Positions 54,171 through 64,000 of a stretch of DNA of 64,000 nucleotides are shown piece by piece. How positions within the stretch are numbered: the first letter of the stretch is position 1; the number at the start of each line of letters is the position of its first letter. Location: NCBI GenBank assembly GCA_030789695.1, contig CM061142.1, positions 275,583,043 to 275,647,042 on the forward strand. Reading direction: 5' to 3'. The stretch comes from Scilla litardierei (Eukaryota > Streptophyta > Magnoliopsida > Asparagales > Asparagaceae). A model generated the notes under the pieces. The model saw nothing but the letters and a program-made list of their open reading frames with translations, did not search any database and was not told where the DNA came from. The position numbers were made by a program, and so were the translations under genes.

Positions 54171-54360
54171 GAATATTGGTGTGGCTGGATGTACCCAAGT
54201 TTGGGGAACCAGGGTAAAACTTTGTGTTTGCGTTTGAATTGATTGTGCCTTTTAATTCCTCTTGCATTTATAATTCTGCATTTGCAAGTTAAATTTTAAT
54301 TGGACAATTTTATTGCCATTACACTATTCACCCCCTCTAGTGTGTGTTGTTAGTATTGCA

Positions 54361-54885
54361 AGGGTAAGGCGTTCCTTACAAATAGGATCACAAGCAATGG
54401 TGGCATTTCATGTACATTATTAAAGTGACAACATCATTTCGATAGTAAGAGCAAACCAACACATCACCAAGTTCATTATTTCAAATGTTATTAAGCAACA
54501 CACCTACAAGAGTTGTCATTGGCAATGTTTCGTAATTTTAGTCACAAAATCTGAGCAATGTAGTTTAGAACCTGTGGGTGATAAATACTTACCTGAAGCG
54601 ATGTGATTTGGATGACCGGGTGATAGCAACAAGGCGTAAATTATCTACGTCAACAGATTTTTAACATCAAGCCAATTAAACTAACAATTATACATTAACA
54701 TAAACACACACACACACACACACACTAATATTTATTCTAACTAACATACACATATACCAACTATCAAATATATTTATATACGTATTTATATTAACTAACA
54801 TAATATATATACGTAGAACTTACACACTCACATCATTAATATAAGATAACAATTGTTCACTTATTTGAGGCTATCGAACATACAC
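54361..54885. other. Probable continuation of Ty3 LTR, then AT-rich sequence
   Basis: AGGGTAAGGCGTTCCTTAC would follow CAATTCATT at 52539 once the solo LTR is removed. Downstream is AT-rich, with an (AC)n microsatellite at 54704-54724. The end of the Ty3 LTR cannot be fixed. Confidence 0.4.
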
Positions 54886-56450
54886 TTAATAATATATAAC
54901 TCGTATAATAAATATTATAAACTTACGTATTAAAAAACTCATGCAGTCCCTCACATTCTTCGTTGCTTCGCCTTCAGGTGGAAGTCGCGACTCAGGCGAC
55001 GACAGTGGCTGACATCGACGACAGGGGAGCGTCCAGTGGTAAGGAGCTCTGGGCGATGTCGACTGTGTGCGTAGGATCTCAACGTCGGCGTCATCGTCGT
55101 AGAGAATGAGTGGCGGTGAAGTCTGAGAATGAAGGGCGGTGTTGGGTCGACAGGACGAGGTCGGACGGAAGGACTGTGGGTGGGGGTGTTTGGACGTCGG
55201 TGATGGTGGCGAGATTGGAAGGAAGGTGGTCGGAGGGAGGATGGAGAGGTAAACGACGTGCAGGCGGTCGTCGGAGGTGGGTGTAGGCTTAGGGCATGTA
55301 GTCGACAGTGAAGGAGGGTTGTACGGGGTTTGGATGGTTGTGGAGGGTTCGGTGGTCGTCGTCGGAGCTGAGATTTGAACGGAGGGGAAGATGGAGGCAA
55401 GGCGGTGTGTCAAGGGCAGTTTGGATGTCGGAGTCGACGTCGAAGGGCGGAGGAAGAAGTGGCAGATTGTCAGAGGTGATGAGAGGCATTGGGCTTGGGT
55501 TTTAGGAGGGGAGAGATGTGGGCGAGGTCGGGGTGCTCAGAGTTTCGACGGACGGTGGCGTTGGTGAGTTGCAGGTGCTTGAGTTTGTTGTGAGTTGGAC
55601 GATGGGAGGGGCTATGTGAGGGGAGGAGGGGAGGTTTTCGTGGCTGAGTCGAAGAGAGGAGGATGGTAGTGAGTTCTTCGAAAGTCACCGGAGGAGACGG
55701 GGTCGGGGTTCGAGGACGTCAGAGGAGCTGAGGCGATGAGGGAGTCGCATTTGGTCCTAGGGCATGCAATCGGGGCTTCGAAGGTGATGGCACTGGAGGG
55801 CACCGACGTTGGAGAGAGGAGTCAGAGGGAGAGGAGGGCGGCGTATGGCTGTAGGGAGGTGGCAGAGTGGGTTCGATGGTGGTGGGGCCCGTTTTGAGGT
55901 CGTCGGTGGGTCCTTGAGGGAGGAAAGGATTGCGGTGGGCGAGAGGAGGGAGCTACAAGGGCAGTGGAGCACAGAGCAATTTTGAGAGGAGCTGGGGGTG
56001 TCGAACTTGGAGGGGTGCGAAGGCACGGTGGAGGAAGGGAGTTCGATGGCGATGAGAGGTGGAGGGGGCGAGGCAGAAGGAAAAGGGCAGTGCTGGGGTG
56101 CGTCGGAGTTGGTGGGTTTGGGTTGCGACGAAGGGGAGGCCTGCTGGGGTTTGTGTTTGAAGGGGAAGCGGTACTGTTTGCATGCCCTTTTGAAGGAAAG
56201 AGAATGAGGGAGAGCGTGCATGCGATTTGCACGTGGGGGGTTTGTTACAAATCAAACGGGATTTGTTTGTTGAGATCATCGCACGAAATGCGGGCTATTG
56301 TGGGGGAAAACTGCATGGGCTGTGTACGTGGCTAAGGGAGAAGTGCATGGGTGGGCTTAGGTTTATTAAGGAAATGAGAAAATTATTTGGAGTTGTTGCG
56401 ATTCTTGGGGATAATGGATGGTTGCGTGGAGCAGTGGAGAAGGTGGTGTA
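54886..56450. other. Unrecognised purine-rich low-complexity block
   Basis: The plus strand is strongly G/A-rich (GGAGGAGGGG-like) between about 54950 and 56200. Overlapping minus-strand frames of 120-175 codons are Pro/Ser/Thr/His-rich without any domain I recognise and occur in more than one frame, so composition explains them. It could be a fragment of a plant gene 5' exon carried by a transposon, but nothing shows this. Confidence 0.4.
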
Positions 56451-57419
56451 GGAGGATATATACCCATTAGGCGATTTATCCGAAGTGTACGTCTTGTTCA
56501 TATAACATATGGTGTCCATTATTCTAAGTATGAAATCGATTATATTATATACTTAGATAATGTCCATAGACTTATAGTTAGGTCCTTACGTATCCAGATA
56601 AGATCTCGATTATGAGTATTAAGCGATCGTATAGAAACGTAAGTCTTAAATGGTTCGTGGTCATAGATGGGTTGAGAACTGGATATCAACACATCGGATA
56701 GACCACTGTGTATTAGTCTTACCTAAGGGTAATGATGATCTCATAGTCATTCGACTTGGTGAAGTTGGAGACGAGACACAAGTGCTCATTGGAGAATGAG
56801 TTCACTGAACGACTAACTTAGAGTTATTAAATGGTTAACTTTAACTAAGCTGTCTATAATAACTCTAGGGTGATGATAGGTAAGCTGGTCCTCAAGACCT
56901 GAAGTCATCTGTACGAACCTGTGAGTGAATAGTGTAGCTTAGACCTATGATATAGCTTCGAGGCTAGGCCTGCTGAAAGATCTTAGGTTGGGCTGCACCC
57001 GAATCTCTCGAGGCGAGTAGATGACTAAAATGGGATTCGTCACTTCGGTTAAAGGGAAGTTAGTGTCACATGCTCAGTACGGTCTTTGTGTTAATCCTCG
57101 GCCGGGGTAAGTCGTAACAAGTACAACGTAAGTACAACTGAGACCACCGTATACTGACCAATGTTGTCTAATAGGGTTGACAGTAAACCATACCCTAGGC
57201 CAACAAAGGCACGATCTTGACGAAGGGACTATATCTAACGGTATTCATCACTGACACAGCCAAAGTAAACCCAACGATGCTTTTGTCAATGGGTCGATCA
57301 CGTTATGATGATTCTGAAACAGGGACGATAACTACTGCTCGTGGTGACCGTCGTCTAGGGGTTTCGAGCCCCAACCTGTAGTAAGGTCAGGCTGTAGGGT
57401 CTCACACCGAGTAGCGTTC
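56451..57419 (+). other. Noncoding sequence resembling a retrotransposon 3' region
   Basis: No ORF or domain. Phrases such as GAGAATGAGTTCACTGA and CCTCAAGACCTGAAGTCATC are, from memory, of the sort found between copia pol and the 3' LTR; this is impression only. Confidence 0.3.
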
Positions 57420-58312
57420 GTGTCTTAGAAATAGGAAGATTAATTCAGAGAGAGATTCATTTGATGATATTGAATAGTTGATATTCACAAAGCTAGTTGT
57501 GATTATAAGTCGTAGATGCAATACGGACAACGTTGCATTTGATGCAAATAAAGATTAAACGTGTCGTAAATTGGTTACGACAATATTTATAGAAACAAAT
57601 ACATTGGAAAGGGTTACCTGGATGACGGGATCGTCCCGGTCTAAACACAGGTTCAAACCGCGTCCAAATCGGAGCTCAAACGAGCCCAGAAACACGAAAA
57701 CAGTCCAAGGCAAAGTGGGTTAGACCCACTGGGCTAACAAGCCCATCAGCAAGGGCAAACGGGCATGACCCGTTGGCTGCAGCGGGCGAACGCCTGCTGC
57801 ACAATGGGCCCAGCCCGCTGCCCAGCGGGCAGGCGGCCCGCCCCCTTGCCTTGGGCGGGCGTGCCCGCTAAGCCTAGCGGGCGCGCCTGCAACTTAAGTG
57901 TTTTTAGGGTTTTTTAAAACCCCAAAAGACGGCTACGAAAATTATTTTTTGCCCATCTTTGGACAATTGTTTGAGGGGTCAAACGAAGTCGAAATTCGTC
58001 ACCGTTGGTTCCTATGCGTTCACCATTCGAAGCCCTTCGAATTAATAGCTTGTTTGGTGTCTAAAGTTTAATGAGTGAAGAGAATTAATTCGTTGAAGTT
58101 TGCTTTTATGAAAAGCTTACAAAACTTAAATTAAGCTAAATTAGCTTAATTAAATTCTCTTCAATTTTATAATTGTCCCACATTGCTCACAACGAAAGAA
58201 GGAGTGCCGACTCCCTATATAAATCGGGGGTGCACTCTCTTCGTTGAAAAATGCACCAAGTCCTCGATCGAGTAGCTCCGGATATTTGAGCTAGCTCGAT
58301 CTACGACTAAAC

Positions 58313-58355
<43 letters not shown>

Positions 58356-58872
58356 TCTTCTTCTTCCTATTCTCCGGACTAGTCCTAGCAAGACTACGAA
58401 GGGGGTTTGGATCCGGATCCAGACGTCTAAGACACGGGTCTATTCAAGTGAAACTTTCTACCGCGTGTGATCGGCTCGGAGGCGAGAGTCGGCTCGAGCA
58501 GATCGGTTCGAGGGTGCGAGGTGGCTCGGGTGGATCGAGTCAAGGTGGTTCGGCTACTAGGAGCATCAGAAGACGGTGCGGTACTTCTTGTCTGCCCCAA
58601 GGTCAAGATTTCGGTTATGTGGTTAAGCAATTTTAGTGTAGATTTAATTAATTTTGTCGCTGTAGAATAGATCCCTCTTGGGGTGGTCAGATCCACCCCA
58701 AGTTGGCATAGATCGGGCTAGGTTCTGGCTCCCTCAGAGCCTAGCTAAATTGTTTAGCTAGCCTTAGTTAGTTTTTGTTTTCGATTTTTCGCTGCGCTTT
58801 TATGCCCCTGTGGTCCGTCCGACTTAGGACGGACACAGATCCGAGCTCCGAGGGTCCGCCAAAACCCCTACA
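57420..58872 (+). repeat. Possible LTR remnant with TATA box and CCCGC palindromes
   Basis: It contains GC-rich inverted motifs around GCCCGCT/AGCGGGC (57770-57890), a TATATAAA box in CTCCCTATATAAATCGG (58213-58229), and a (CT)n/(CTT)n tract (58317-58365). It ends in ...CCCCTACA. There are no matching partner, TSD or primer site, so boundaries are guesses. Confidence 0.35.
58317..58365 (+). repeat. (CT)n then (CTT)n microsatellite
   Basis: An uninterrupted CT run of about 36 bases followed by CTT repeats, about 95 bases after the TATA box. CT-rich leaders are common downstream of plant promoters. Confidence 0.95.
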
Positions 58873-59218
58873 GGTGGAAAGCTGGTACGAAAGATGACGT
58901 AGAGATATGGGAAACGTGTAGAGATAGAGAAGAGATATGAATTGTTACAACGGGAACCATACAAAAGATCCATAAGATATGAGAAAATCTCAACTCCACA
59001 CCCCACGATTTGATAATAAAATCTGTTGTTTAAATTTGATTAGGATTTATAAAAAAATAGGATCTCATTTAAGAAATTAATTTAGTCAAGATATTACAGT
59101 TAATCTATTTTTGGATATTAATAGTAATATAAGATTTATTAAGATTTAGTGAGTTAAGATTAGATTTGGAAGAATAAACTGGTTAGGATAGCTAGATCTG
59201 TAATGCCCTACAAGCTAC
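58873..59218. other. AT-rich interval, nothing recognised
   Basis: Host or old repeat sequence between the possible LTR and element G. It ends GCTAC, the left candidate TSD of G (59214-59218). Confidence 0.5.
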
Positions 59219-61074
59219 TGCACAAGTACTAGAGGGGGGGTGAATAGTACTTTAAAAATAACAAGGAGTATAATTCCTAATTATAATGTAAACAACTACC
59301 AAATCAATTTGCGGAAGCTTAAATTGAATGACAACAACAAAAATAACAATGCTAACAAACGATGTTACTGGGTTCGGATCCACCCAAGTCTCTCCGACTT
59401 GTTCCCGGTGATCCTACGTCCCAACCACCCGGATCCCCTCCGGATACTTGAGTTAGAAACCCTAACTCAAGATTTCCACTATGAAATACTTGTGAAAAAC
59501 CTCCACAAGTCAAATCATACAAAATGTAATTTGTGACTCCCACAACCCGGGATCACAACCACACTCTCACAACCCAGAGTGAAACTTACAAATCAAATAT
59601 GAAATGAAATAAGAAAACTTCTTACCGAACAAAATACCTATGCCTTGAGTATTGCTTACAAATTAGGGCAAGGATGATTTTGAGGAATAAGTGGCACCAA
59701 ACCCTAGCTCCAAGATGTAGATCAGCGATGGAGAGCTTTGGGGATGTTGGTGACCTAGAATCAAGTACTTGGCTTGGAAGGCTTCACACTCAATGAATCT
59801 CTCTTTGGAAGTAAGAGTTAGGAGAGATTTTTGAATGGAATGAATGAGCTTTGAATGAGCTTGAAATGAATTCTCTTGATCTCTAAACTTGCAATAATAT
59901 CAGCCTTGGCAGCAATGAATGCAGCCCATCAAGTATATATAGGATAGAGGAGAGAGAGGAAGAAATTCGAGTCATTAAATGCTCCAACGGCTCTTTTCTG
60001 AACCCAACTAGTCGGTCAAAGAACAATCACCGACCGACTAGTTCATCAACTAGTCGGTCGGTCAATTAACTTAAACCGACTAATGAGTGAACTGAGAAAA
60101 GATCAAAGTACAGACATAAGGAACTAGTCGGTCTAAGAAGAGTAGCTGACGGACTAGTTTCACAACTAGTCGGTCGGTTACTCAACGTGGACCGACTAAC
60201 AGATAAAACTGAAGTCTGGGCTAAAATAGACTTAGTCGGTCCAAGAACAAATGTTGACCGACTAATTCACCAACTAGTCGGTCACCAAATGAGCATAGAC
60301 CGACTAACGAGAAACAGTAAGTATGGTGAAAAATTTGGCATGTACAGTAAACTAAACTAGTCGGTCTAAGAAGGAAAGTTGACCGACTAGTTCATCAACT
60401 AGTCGGTCGATCAAAGAACACAGACCGACTAATGATAAACAGTAGCTTAGGTTCAAATGTGCATGTTCAGGGAAAGCTCAACTAGTCGGTCACAGAAGCA
60501 TCACTGACCGACTAGTTCACAAACTAGTCGGTCGGTGAGTCAACTTAGACCGACTAACTGTAAACAGTAAAGAGCTATGAATTAACTGACTGAAACTAGT
60601 CGGTCCAAGAAGCTTGGCTGACCGACTAGATTACCATCTAGTCGGTCAGTTCTTCTTCTTGAACTAACTAACATGCACAAGAAGTCGCGAATCGAAGCGC
60701 GATGCTTCGGGAAGGATTGTATGGACTTCTACTAAGATCCTAGAGCTAAGATATGAGCGTTATGAAGAATTAAAACGTAAGACCTACTCAAGGCTTAACA
60801 TTCTACGAAAGAAGCTTAAAGACTATAAATTAAACTTGACGATACCGTCTTCAATAGCTTCAATCGAATCTTCATGACTTCTAAATAGGTCCATAAGCTT
60901 CAACGAAGCTTTAGGCATACGATCACGTGCTTTGAGAAGTCTTGAGACGTCGTAATTGATATTCATGTGAATTTGGCGACGATCTCCATAACTGCGCTCA
61001 CAAAGTGTTAGTTCACGATATATTTATGTTTATTCATCATCCAAAACCAAATCCGGGGAGTCCAATATCTAACA
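59219..61074 (-). repeat. G 3' LTR
   Basis: 1856 bp, TGCACAAGTACTAG to ATATCTAACA on the plus strand. It has the terminal block ACTATTCACCCCCCCTCTAGT on the minus strand, shared with C1 and the solo LTR, and is followed by the polypurine tract. It contains the ACTAGTCGGTC array (60005-60660). Confidence 0.9.
60005..60660. repeat. ACTAGTCGGTC / GACCGACTAG inverted-motif array
   Basis: Six tandem units of about 109-125 bp start near 60008, 60123, 60232, 60356, 60481 and 60595. Each carries forward CTAGTCGGTC and reverse GACCGACTA copies facing one another, some as the near-palindrome pair CCGACTAG...CTAGTCGG. Confidence 0.9.
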
Positions 61075-61090
61075 TTCTCCCCCTTTTTGG
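61075..61090 (-). other. G polypurine tract
   Basis: CAAAAAGGGGGAGAA on the minus strand directly before the LTR, the same as in C1. Confidence 0.9.
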
Positions 61091-61992
61091 TGATGACAAA
61101 CCAATATAAATAATAATCAAAAATAATAATTCAAATGAAATTTACTTACTCCCCCTGCATTGATGACACGTTAATTCCAATTTAAACAAAAATAAAACGC
61201 ATCAAGCAGACGAGTGAAGTATATTAAATGAGAATCGATTATTGAATTATTGAGTACCAAATGTAGGTTATTGAAATATCGGATTTGAAAATCCATTTAT
61301 ATATCTTAACTCCCCCTGAATCTAACACATCAAGTTAGATTCTTGGAGAAATGCTTTAAATTTTCATTTGGCACATCGTTATTATTATATCTCTCCCCCT
61401 TTGGCATAAGCAAAAAAGAGCGGGAGGATAACAACGACAACAACAATGGCCTCAAATTAAAAAGCACGGGAGTCGTAGAATACGACGAAGGTTCAAGTGA
61501 CACCAAAGGAATATGAATAAAATCAAGGCGTGTCAATGAAACCAAAATCGAAAATCGTAAAACGAAATCATCAAAACTCAAATCAAATTAACGGATTGAG
61601 TTACGGAATATACTCTCCAATATCAACATTCTTGGTTAATTTAGTGCATGGAAAACAATTCTATGATTCCATAGAAGAAATTTCTATTAAACCAAGTTAA
61701 TATCGTCGAGCGACGAAATTGAACATCAGAGACATAAAAAAATTATAAATGTTGCACAATATAATGAAATGTCAACTGCGATGTATATATATATATATAT
61801 AATGTGAAACAGAGTACATCACCGACATACAAAACATCGATCGACTGATCGGGGCACAAAAAATACATCATCACAGATATCAAAAATACATCAAAATGAC
61901 CCAAAATATATAACCACCCACACTATCCTACCCAACATCTCTCACAACTAGATATATCATCCAATGAGTATCGGGAGAGGCCTCGAAGAAAC
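61091..61992 (-). other. G spacer between env-like ORF and polypurine tract
   Basis: AT-rich, with a (TA)n run at 61784-61801 and ACTCCCCCT motifs echoing the polypurine tract (61148, 61310, 61393). No gene is visible. Confidence 0.6.
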
Positions 61993-63672
61993 TCAAGAGG
62001 CAGCGGGAGGATCAGAAGCAACTGCAGGCTCAGCAGGAGCAGAGGTGGTGAGTGGATCAGCAGGAACGTCCGAAAGATCAGCAGGAGCGACGGCAGAAGT
62101 GGCAACCTCTGGAGCAGCAACCGTAGTGGCCTCGGGAGCACCAGTCGGAATATCCACCACAGGAGTGGCGGCAACAGGTGTGCTCTCGGGGGCACCAGCA
62201 GACGAAGCAGCAACAGCAGCACTGGAAGAGGAAGCACCAGCAGCAGTACCAGAAGGGCCCTCGGGGGCACGAGTCGAAGCACGACAAAGCTCCTCAACAT
62301 CCTCCACAGCCAACTCATCCAACTCCTCATCCTCAGACACAGAAGGAGGAAGCTCAACACCCATCAGACGAGCCATACGGCAAACTACCTCCTCGGTACG
62401 AGCCAAGCGAGACTCGTGACGACGAAGTAACCGTACGACATCATCCAGGGTGGCAGAGGGAGCACCAGAGGCAGAGGCAGGGGCAGAGGCAGACGCTGAA
62501 GGTGTCATCCTCTGAACGTGACGAAGCGCCGCAAGAGATTTCTTGACGGCCGTCGCGTTCAGGGGAGGACCAAGGGGACGCTCATCGTCACGAGGCAACG
62601 TTACACGGAAGTGATGAAACACGAGGGTCAATAAGCAAGAAAATGGGATATGAGCCGATTTAGAGGACTTGCGAATACACTCGAAAGAATCAATCTTATC
62701 GAGTATAATGCGAGCCCAATTAATCGAGCTCCCCATGAAGATAGCATAGATAAGCTTCAGAAAGGGCTGGGACGGGAGAGATGAGGAGCCGTACTTGGGA
62801 AGCAAGCACGACTTCAGAATCAAGTTTAGGACCCAAGCATTTGGCTTAAAAGATTTAGATGGCACGTCAATCATGGCAGGAGGGATCTGATGGAAAATCT
62901 CTGAAAGGATGGTCTGATCAAGGGAAGAAATATCGTCAACAGAGATATCAGAGGGGAGGAGGCCAGACGAAGAGATACCCAATATCTCTCCTAAGATTTC
63001 CGTTGTGAGGACTATAGGAGTCCCCAAAACGGTCGTCTCAACAGAGTGGGTCTGATCGTACTGACCCCGGATCCTATTCGCATAGAAAAGCTTCACTAAG
63101 CGAGGGTACGGGTGAGGGTTCGCCTTCGGGTCATAACGAAGATAATCGAGAAGACCCGACGACGAAAGAAGATCAGCTAACCTAATGAAGTCACTGAACT
63201 GGACGAAATGCTCCAGAAGCAGTGGACAATGTTCGATACGGTTGTAAGCCGCGAGACACAACGGGTCGTCGCGACACAACGAGATATCGACACCGCCCAC
63301 CGGCATCGGAGCCTTTCCCTTAGGCTTACGGGTAGACGTACGAGGGAGGGTGCTAGACTCGGGATGGGTAGGAGGAGTGGGTTCCCTATGAGTCTCTGTC
63401 TCGGGGTGATACTCCGTATCGGAATCGGTAGGAGTATGGAATGAAGAACGAGAGGCAAGATCTTTGGCCTTGGGCTTAGGTTTGGGCTTGGGTTGACCTC
63501 TAGGCTTGGCGGTCGTCGTCCTCTTCTTCTTGAGAGGAGGCGAAGACGACGAAGGATGGGTGGTCTTGGCATGACGTTTCGGAGGGGTTGGATGCTCGGG
63601 ATCCGAAGAGTTTTGGTCTACGGTCATTGGCGAGGGGCTAGAGGGAGTGATCGGGATTCGTGTTCGGGCCAT
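61993..63672 (-). CDS. G env-like ORF of a SIRE-type element
   Basis: An open frame of about 559 codons after the expected position of pol; function unproven. The start is taken at MARTRIPITPSS (63672); an in-frame Met seven codons upstream is also possible. The N-terminus is basic and Pro/Ser-rich (KKKRTTTAKPRGQPKPKPKPK). A globular helical part spans about residues 130-360 (LVKLFYANRIRGQYD, TEILGEILGISSS, LILKSCLLPKYGSSS, FMGSSINWARIIL). A coiled-coil-like segment (VVRLLRRHESRLARTEEVV) and an acidic then Ala/Ser-rich C-terminus follow. It is homologous to the broken ORF of C1 at 15509-14431. No signal peptide or membrane anchor is evident, which argues against a classical envelope. The frame is undamaged. 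Confidence 0.8.
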   Translation of the reverse strand: MARTRIPITPSSPSPMTVDQNSSDPEHPTPPKRHAKTTHPSSSSPPLKKKRTTTAKPRGQPKPKPKPKAKDLASRSSFHTPTDSDTEYHPETETHREPTPPTHPESSTLPRTSTRKPKGKAPMPVGGVDISLCRDDPLCLAAYNRIEHCPLLLEHFVQFSDFIRLADLLSSSGLLDYLRYDPKANPHPYPRLVKLFYANRIRGQYDQTHSVETTVLGTPIVLTTEILGEILGISSSGLLPSDISVDDISSLDQTILSEIFHQIPPAMIDVPSKSFKPNAWVLNLILKSCLLPKYGSSSLPSQPFLKLIYAIFMGSSINWARIILDKIDSFECIRKSSKSAHIPFSCLLTLVFHHFRVTLPRDDERPLGPPLNATAVKKSLAALRHVQRMTPSASASAPASASGAPSATLDDVVRLLRRHESRLARTEEVVCRMARLMGVELPPSVSEDEELDELAVEDVEELCRASTRAPEGPSGTAAGASSSSAAVAASSAGAPESTPVAATPVVDIPTGAPEATTVAAPEVATSAVAPADLSDVPADPLTTSAPAEPAVASDPPAAS

Positions 63673-64000
63673 AATCTCGGCACAACATGACACAAGAGAT
63701 CGAACAAAAGAACCCTAGCCGAAAATGAATTAAACCCTAGAAACCCTAGAAACCCTAGAAACCGAACTAACCCTAGCACTAGGAATGGAAAACTAACCCT
63801 AGCAGGAGAGGAAATCACCTAGAAGGAGGGGCCGACGATGGAGATCGACGGAGATGGCCGGAAAACGGCCGGAGATCGATCGGAATCCGAAGGGGCACGA
63901 GAGAGATCGGGGTTTTGAGCTGAGGGAGAAGGGGTTTGAATCGATTAGAATGAAAACAAACCAACTAAACATGGTTTAAGTCGGTCGAGATCGCAAATGA
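63673..64000 (-). promoter_or_regulatory. Leader-like region upstream of G env-like ORF
   Basis: The minus strand is rich in CCG, TCTCC and CCTTC like a plant gene 5' UTR. It has CTTCTAG/GTGATT (about 63820) resembling a splice donor and a short tandem CTAGGGTTT repeat (63733-63764). No pol sequence is seen before the window edge. A promoter itself is not visible here. Confidence 0.4.

Larger units (their letters stand above)
52544..54360 (+). repeat. Solo SIRE-type copia LTR
   Basis: About 1.8 kb with no internal region on either side. The right end is ...CACCCCCTCTAGTG...TATTGCA, sharing the terminal block of the C1 and G LTRs. AGGGT follows at 54361 and AGGG(T) precedes at 52540, which looks like a TSD offset by one base. 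The alternative start TGCTGAG at 52565 cannot be excluded. Loss of the rest is presumably by LTR-LTR recombination. Confidence 0.7.
59219..64000 (-). mobile_element. SIRE-type Ty1/copia element G, 3' half, cut by the right window edge
   Basis: The minus-strand order runs from the window edge: leader, env-like ORF (63672-61993), noncoding spacer, polypurine tract (61090-61075) and 3' LTR (61074-59219). The polypurine tract and env-like ORF match C1 in kind, but the LTR is a different family. gag and pol would lie to the right. Confidence 0.88.

Noticed and set aside
54886..56279. Host gene with Pro/Ser-rich exons
   Set aside because: Frames are low-complexity, overlap in several frames, and show no domain, conserved start or convincing splice structure.
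57095..57130. GTAAGTCGTAACAAG resembling the 3' end of 18S rRNA
   Set aside because: Only about 12-14 bases match; flanks on both sides are unlike rDNA.
63733..63764. Interstitial telomere repeat
   Set aside because: The unit is AAACCCTAGA, not the plant telomere CCCTAAA, and such motifs are common in plant 5' UTRs.

Overview
The window is repeat-dense nuclear DNA from a flowering plant. Everything recognisable is LTR retrotransposon: Athila-type Ty3 elements, SIRE/Maximus-type Ty1/copia elements with an extra env-like ORF, a second Ty1/copia family, and a decayed Ty3 gag. Primer-binding sites match the 3' ends of plant tRNA-Asp (Athila type) and initiator tRNA-Met (copia types). I see no convincing host gene, rRNA, tRNA or CRISPR. 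The species cannot be named from the sequence.

Layout. About 1-50464 is one nested stack that can be unpicked base by base from target-site duplications (TSDs). The container is a minus-strand SIRE-type copia element, C1 (5' LTR 49155-50464; 3' LTR begins at 6427 and runs leftward to 5261, where it is interrupted). C1 itself sits in the gag of an older Ty3 element. Three Athila-type elements inserted into C1: A1 (1-5260, minus, cut by the window edge) in its 3' LTR; A2 (6849-14131, plus, TSD AGAAC) between its env-like ORF and polypurine tract; A3 (18345-46004, minus, TSD GTAAT) in its pol between integrase and reverse transcriptase. A3 was then hit twice by one further copia family: F (29144-36046, TSD TCATC) at the start of its pol, and E (37304-45230, TSD AAAAC) in its 5' LTR next to the TATA-like box. 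To the right lie the Ty3 remnant, split by a solo SIRE-type LTR (about 52544-54360), an unrecognised low-complexity block (54886-56450), a possible LTR remnant (about 57420-58872) and the 3' half of another SIRE-type element, G (59219 to the right edge).

How the genes work together. The three Athila-type elements share LTR ends (TGATC...GATCA, partly eroded in A1), primer-binding site, 3' hairpins and an ORF tail of about 134 residues, but they divide the coding capacity. A1 and A2 carry only gag-protease; A3 carries only pol (RT-RNase H-integrase) and an Athila-type env-like ORF. A2's gag-protease frame is fully open. This looks like a two-component, trans-complementing retrotransposon pair. 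Their LTRs also hold, in the presumed RNA leader, a row of five hairpins that keep one near-identical 16-nt loop while the stems change in a compensatory way. This and the split coding are the most interesting signals here. A third theme is that several unrelated LTR families in the window each carry many copies of their own short CG-centred palindrome.

Most ORFs are broken by one or a few stops or frameshifts. The nearly intact ones are A2 gag-protease, E pol (one nonsense codon in the polyprotein) and G's env-like ORF. Element boundaries and reading-frame joins were read by eye; divergences are hand counts.
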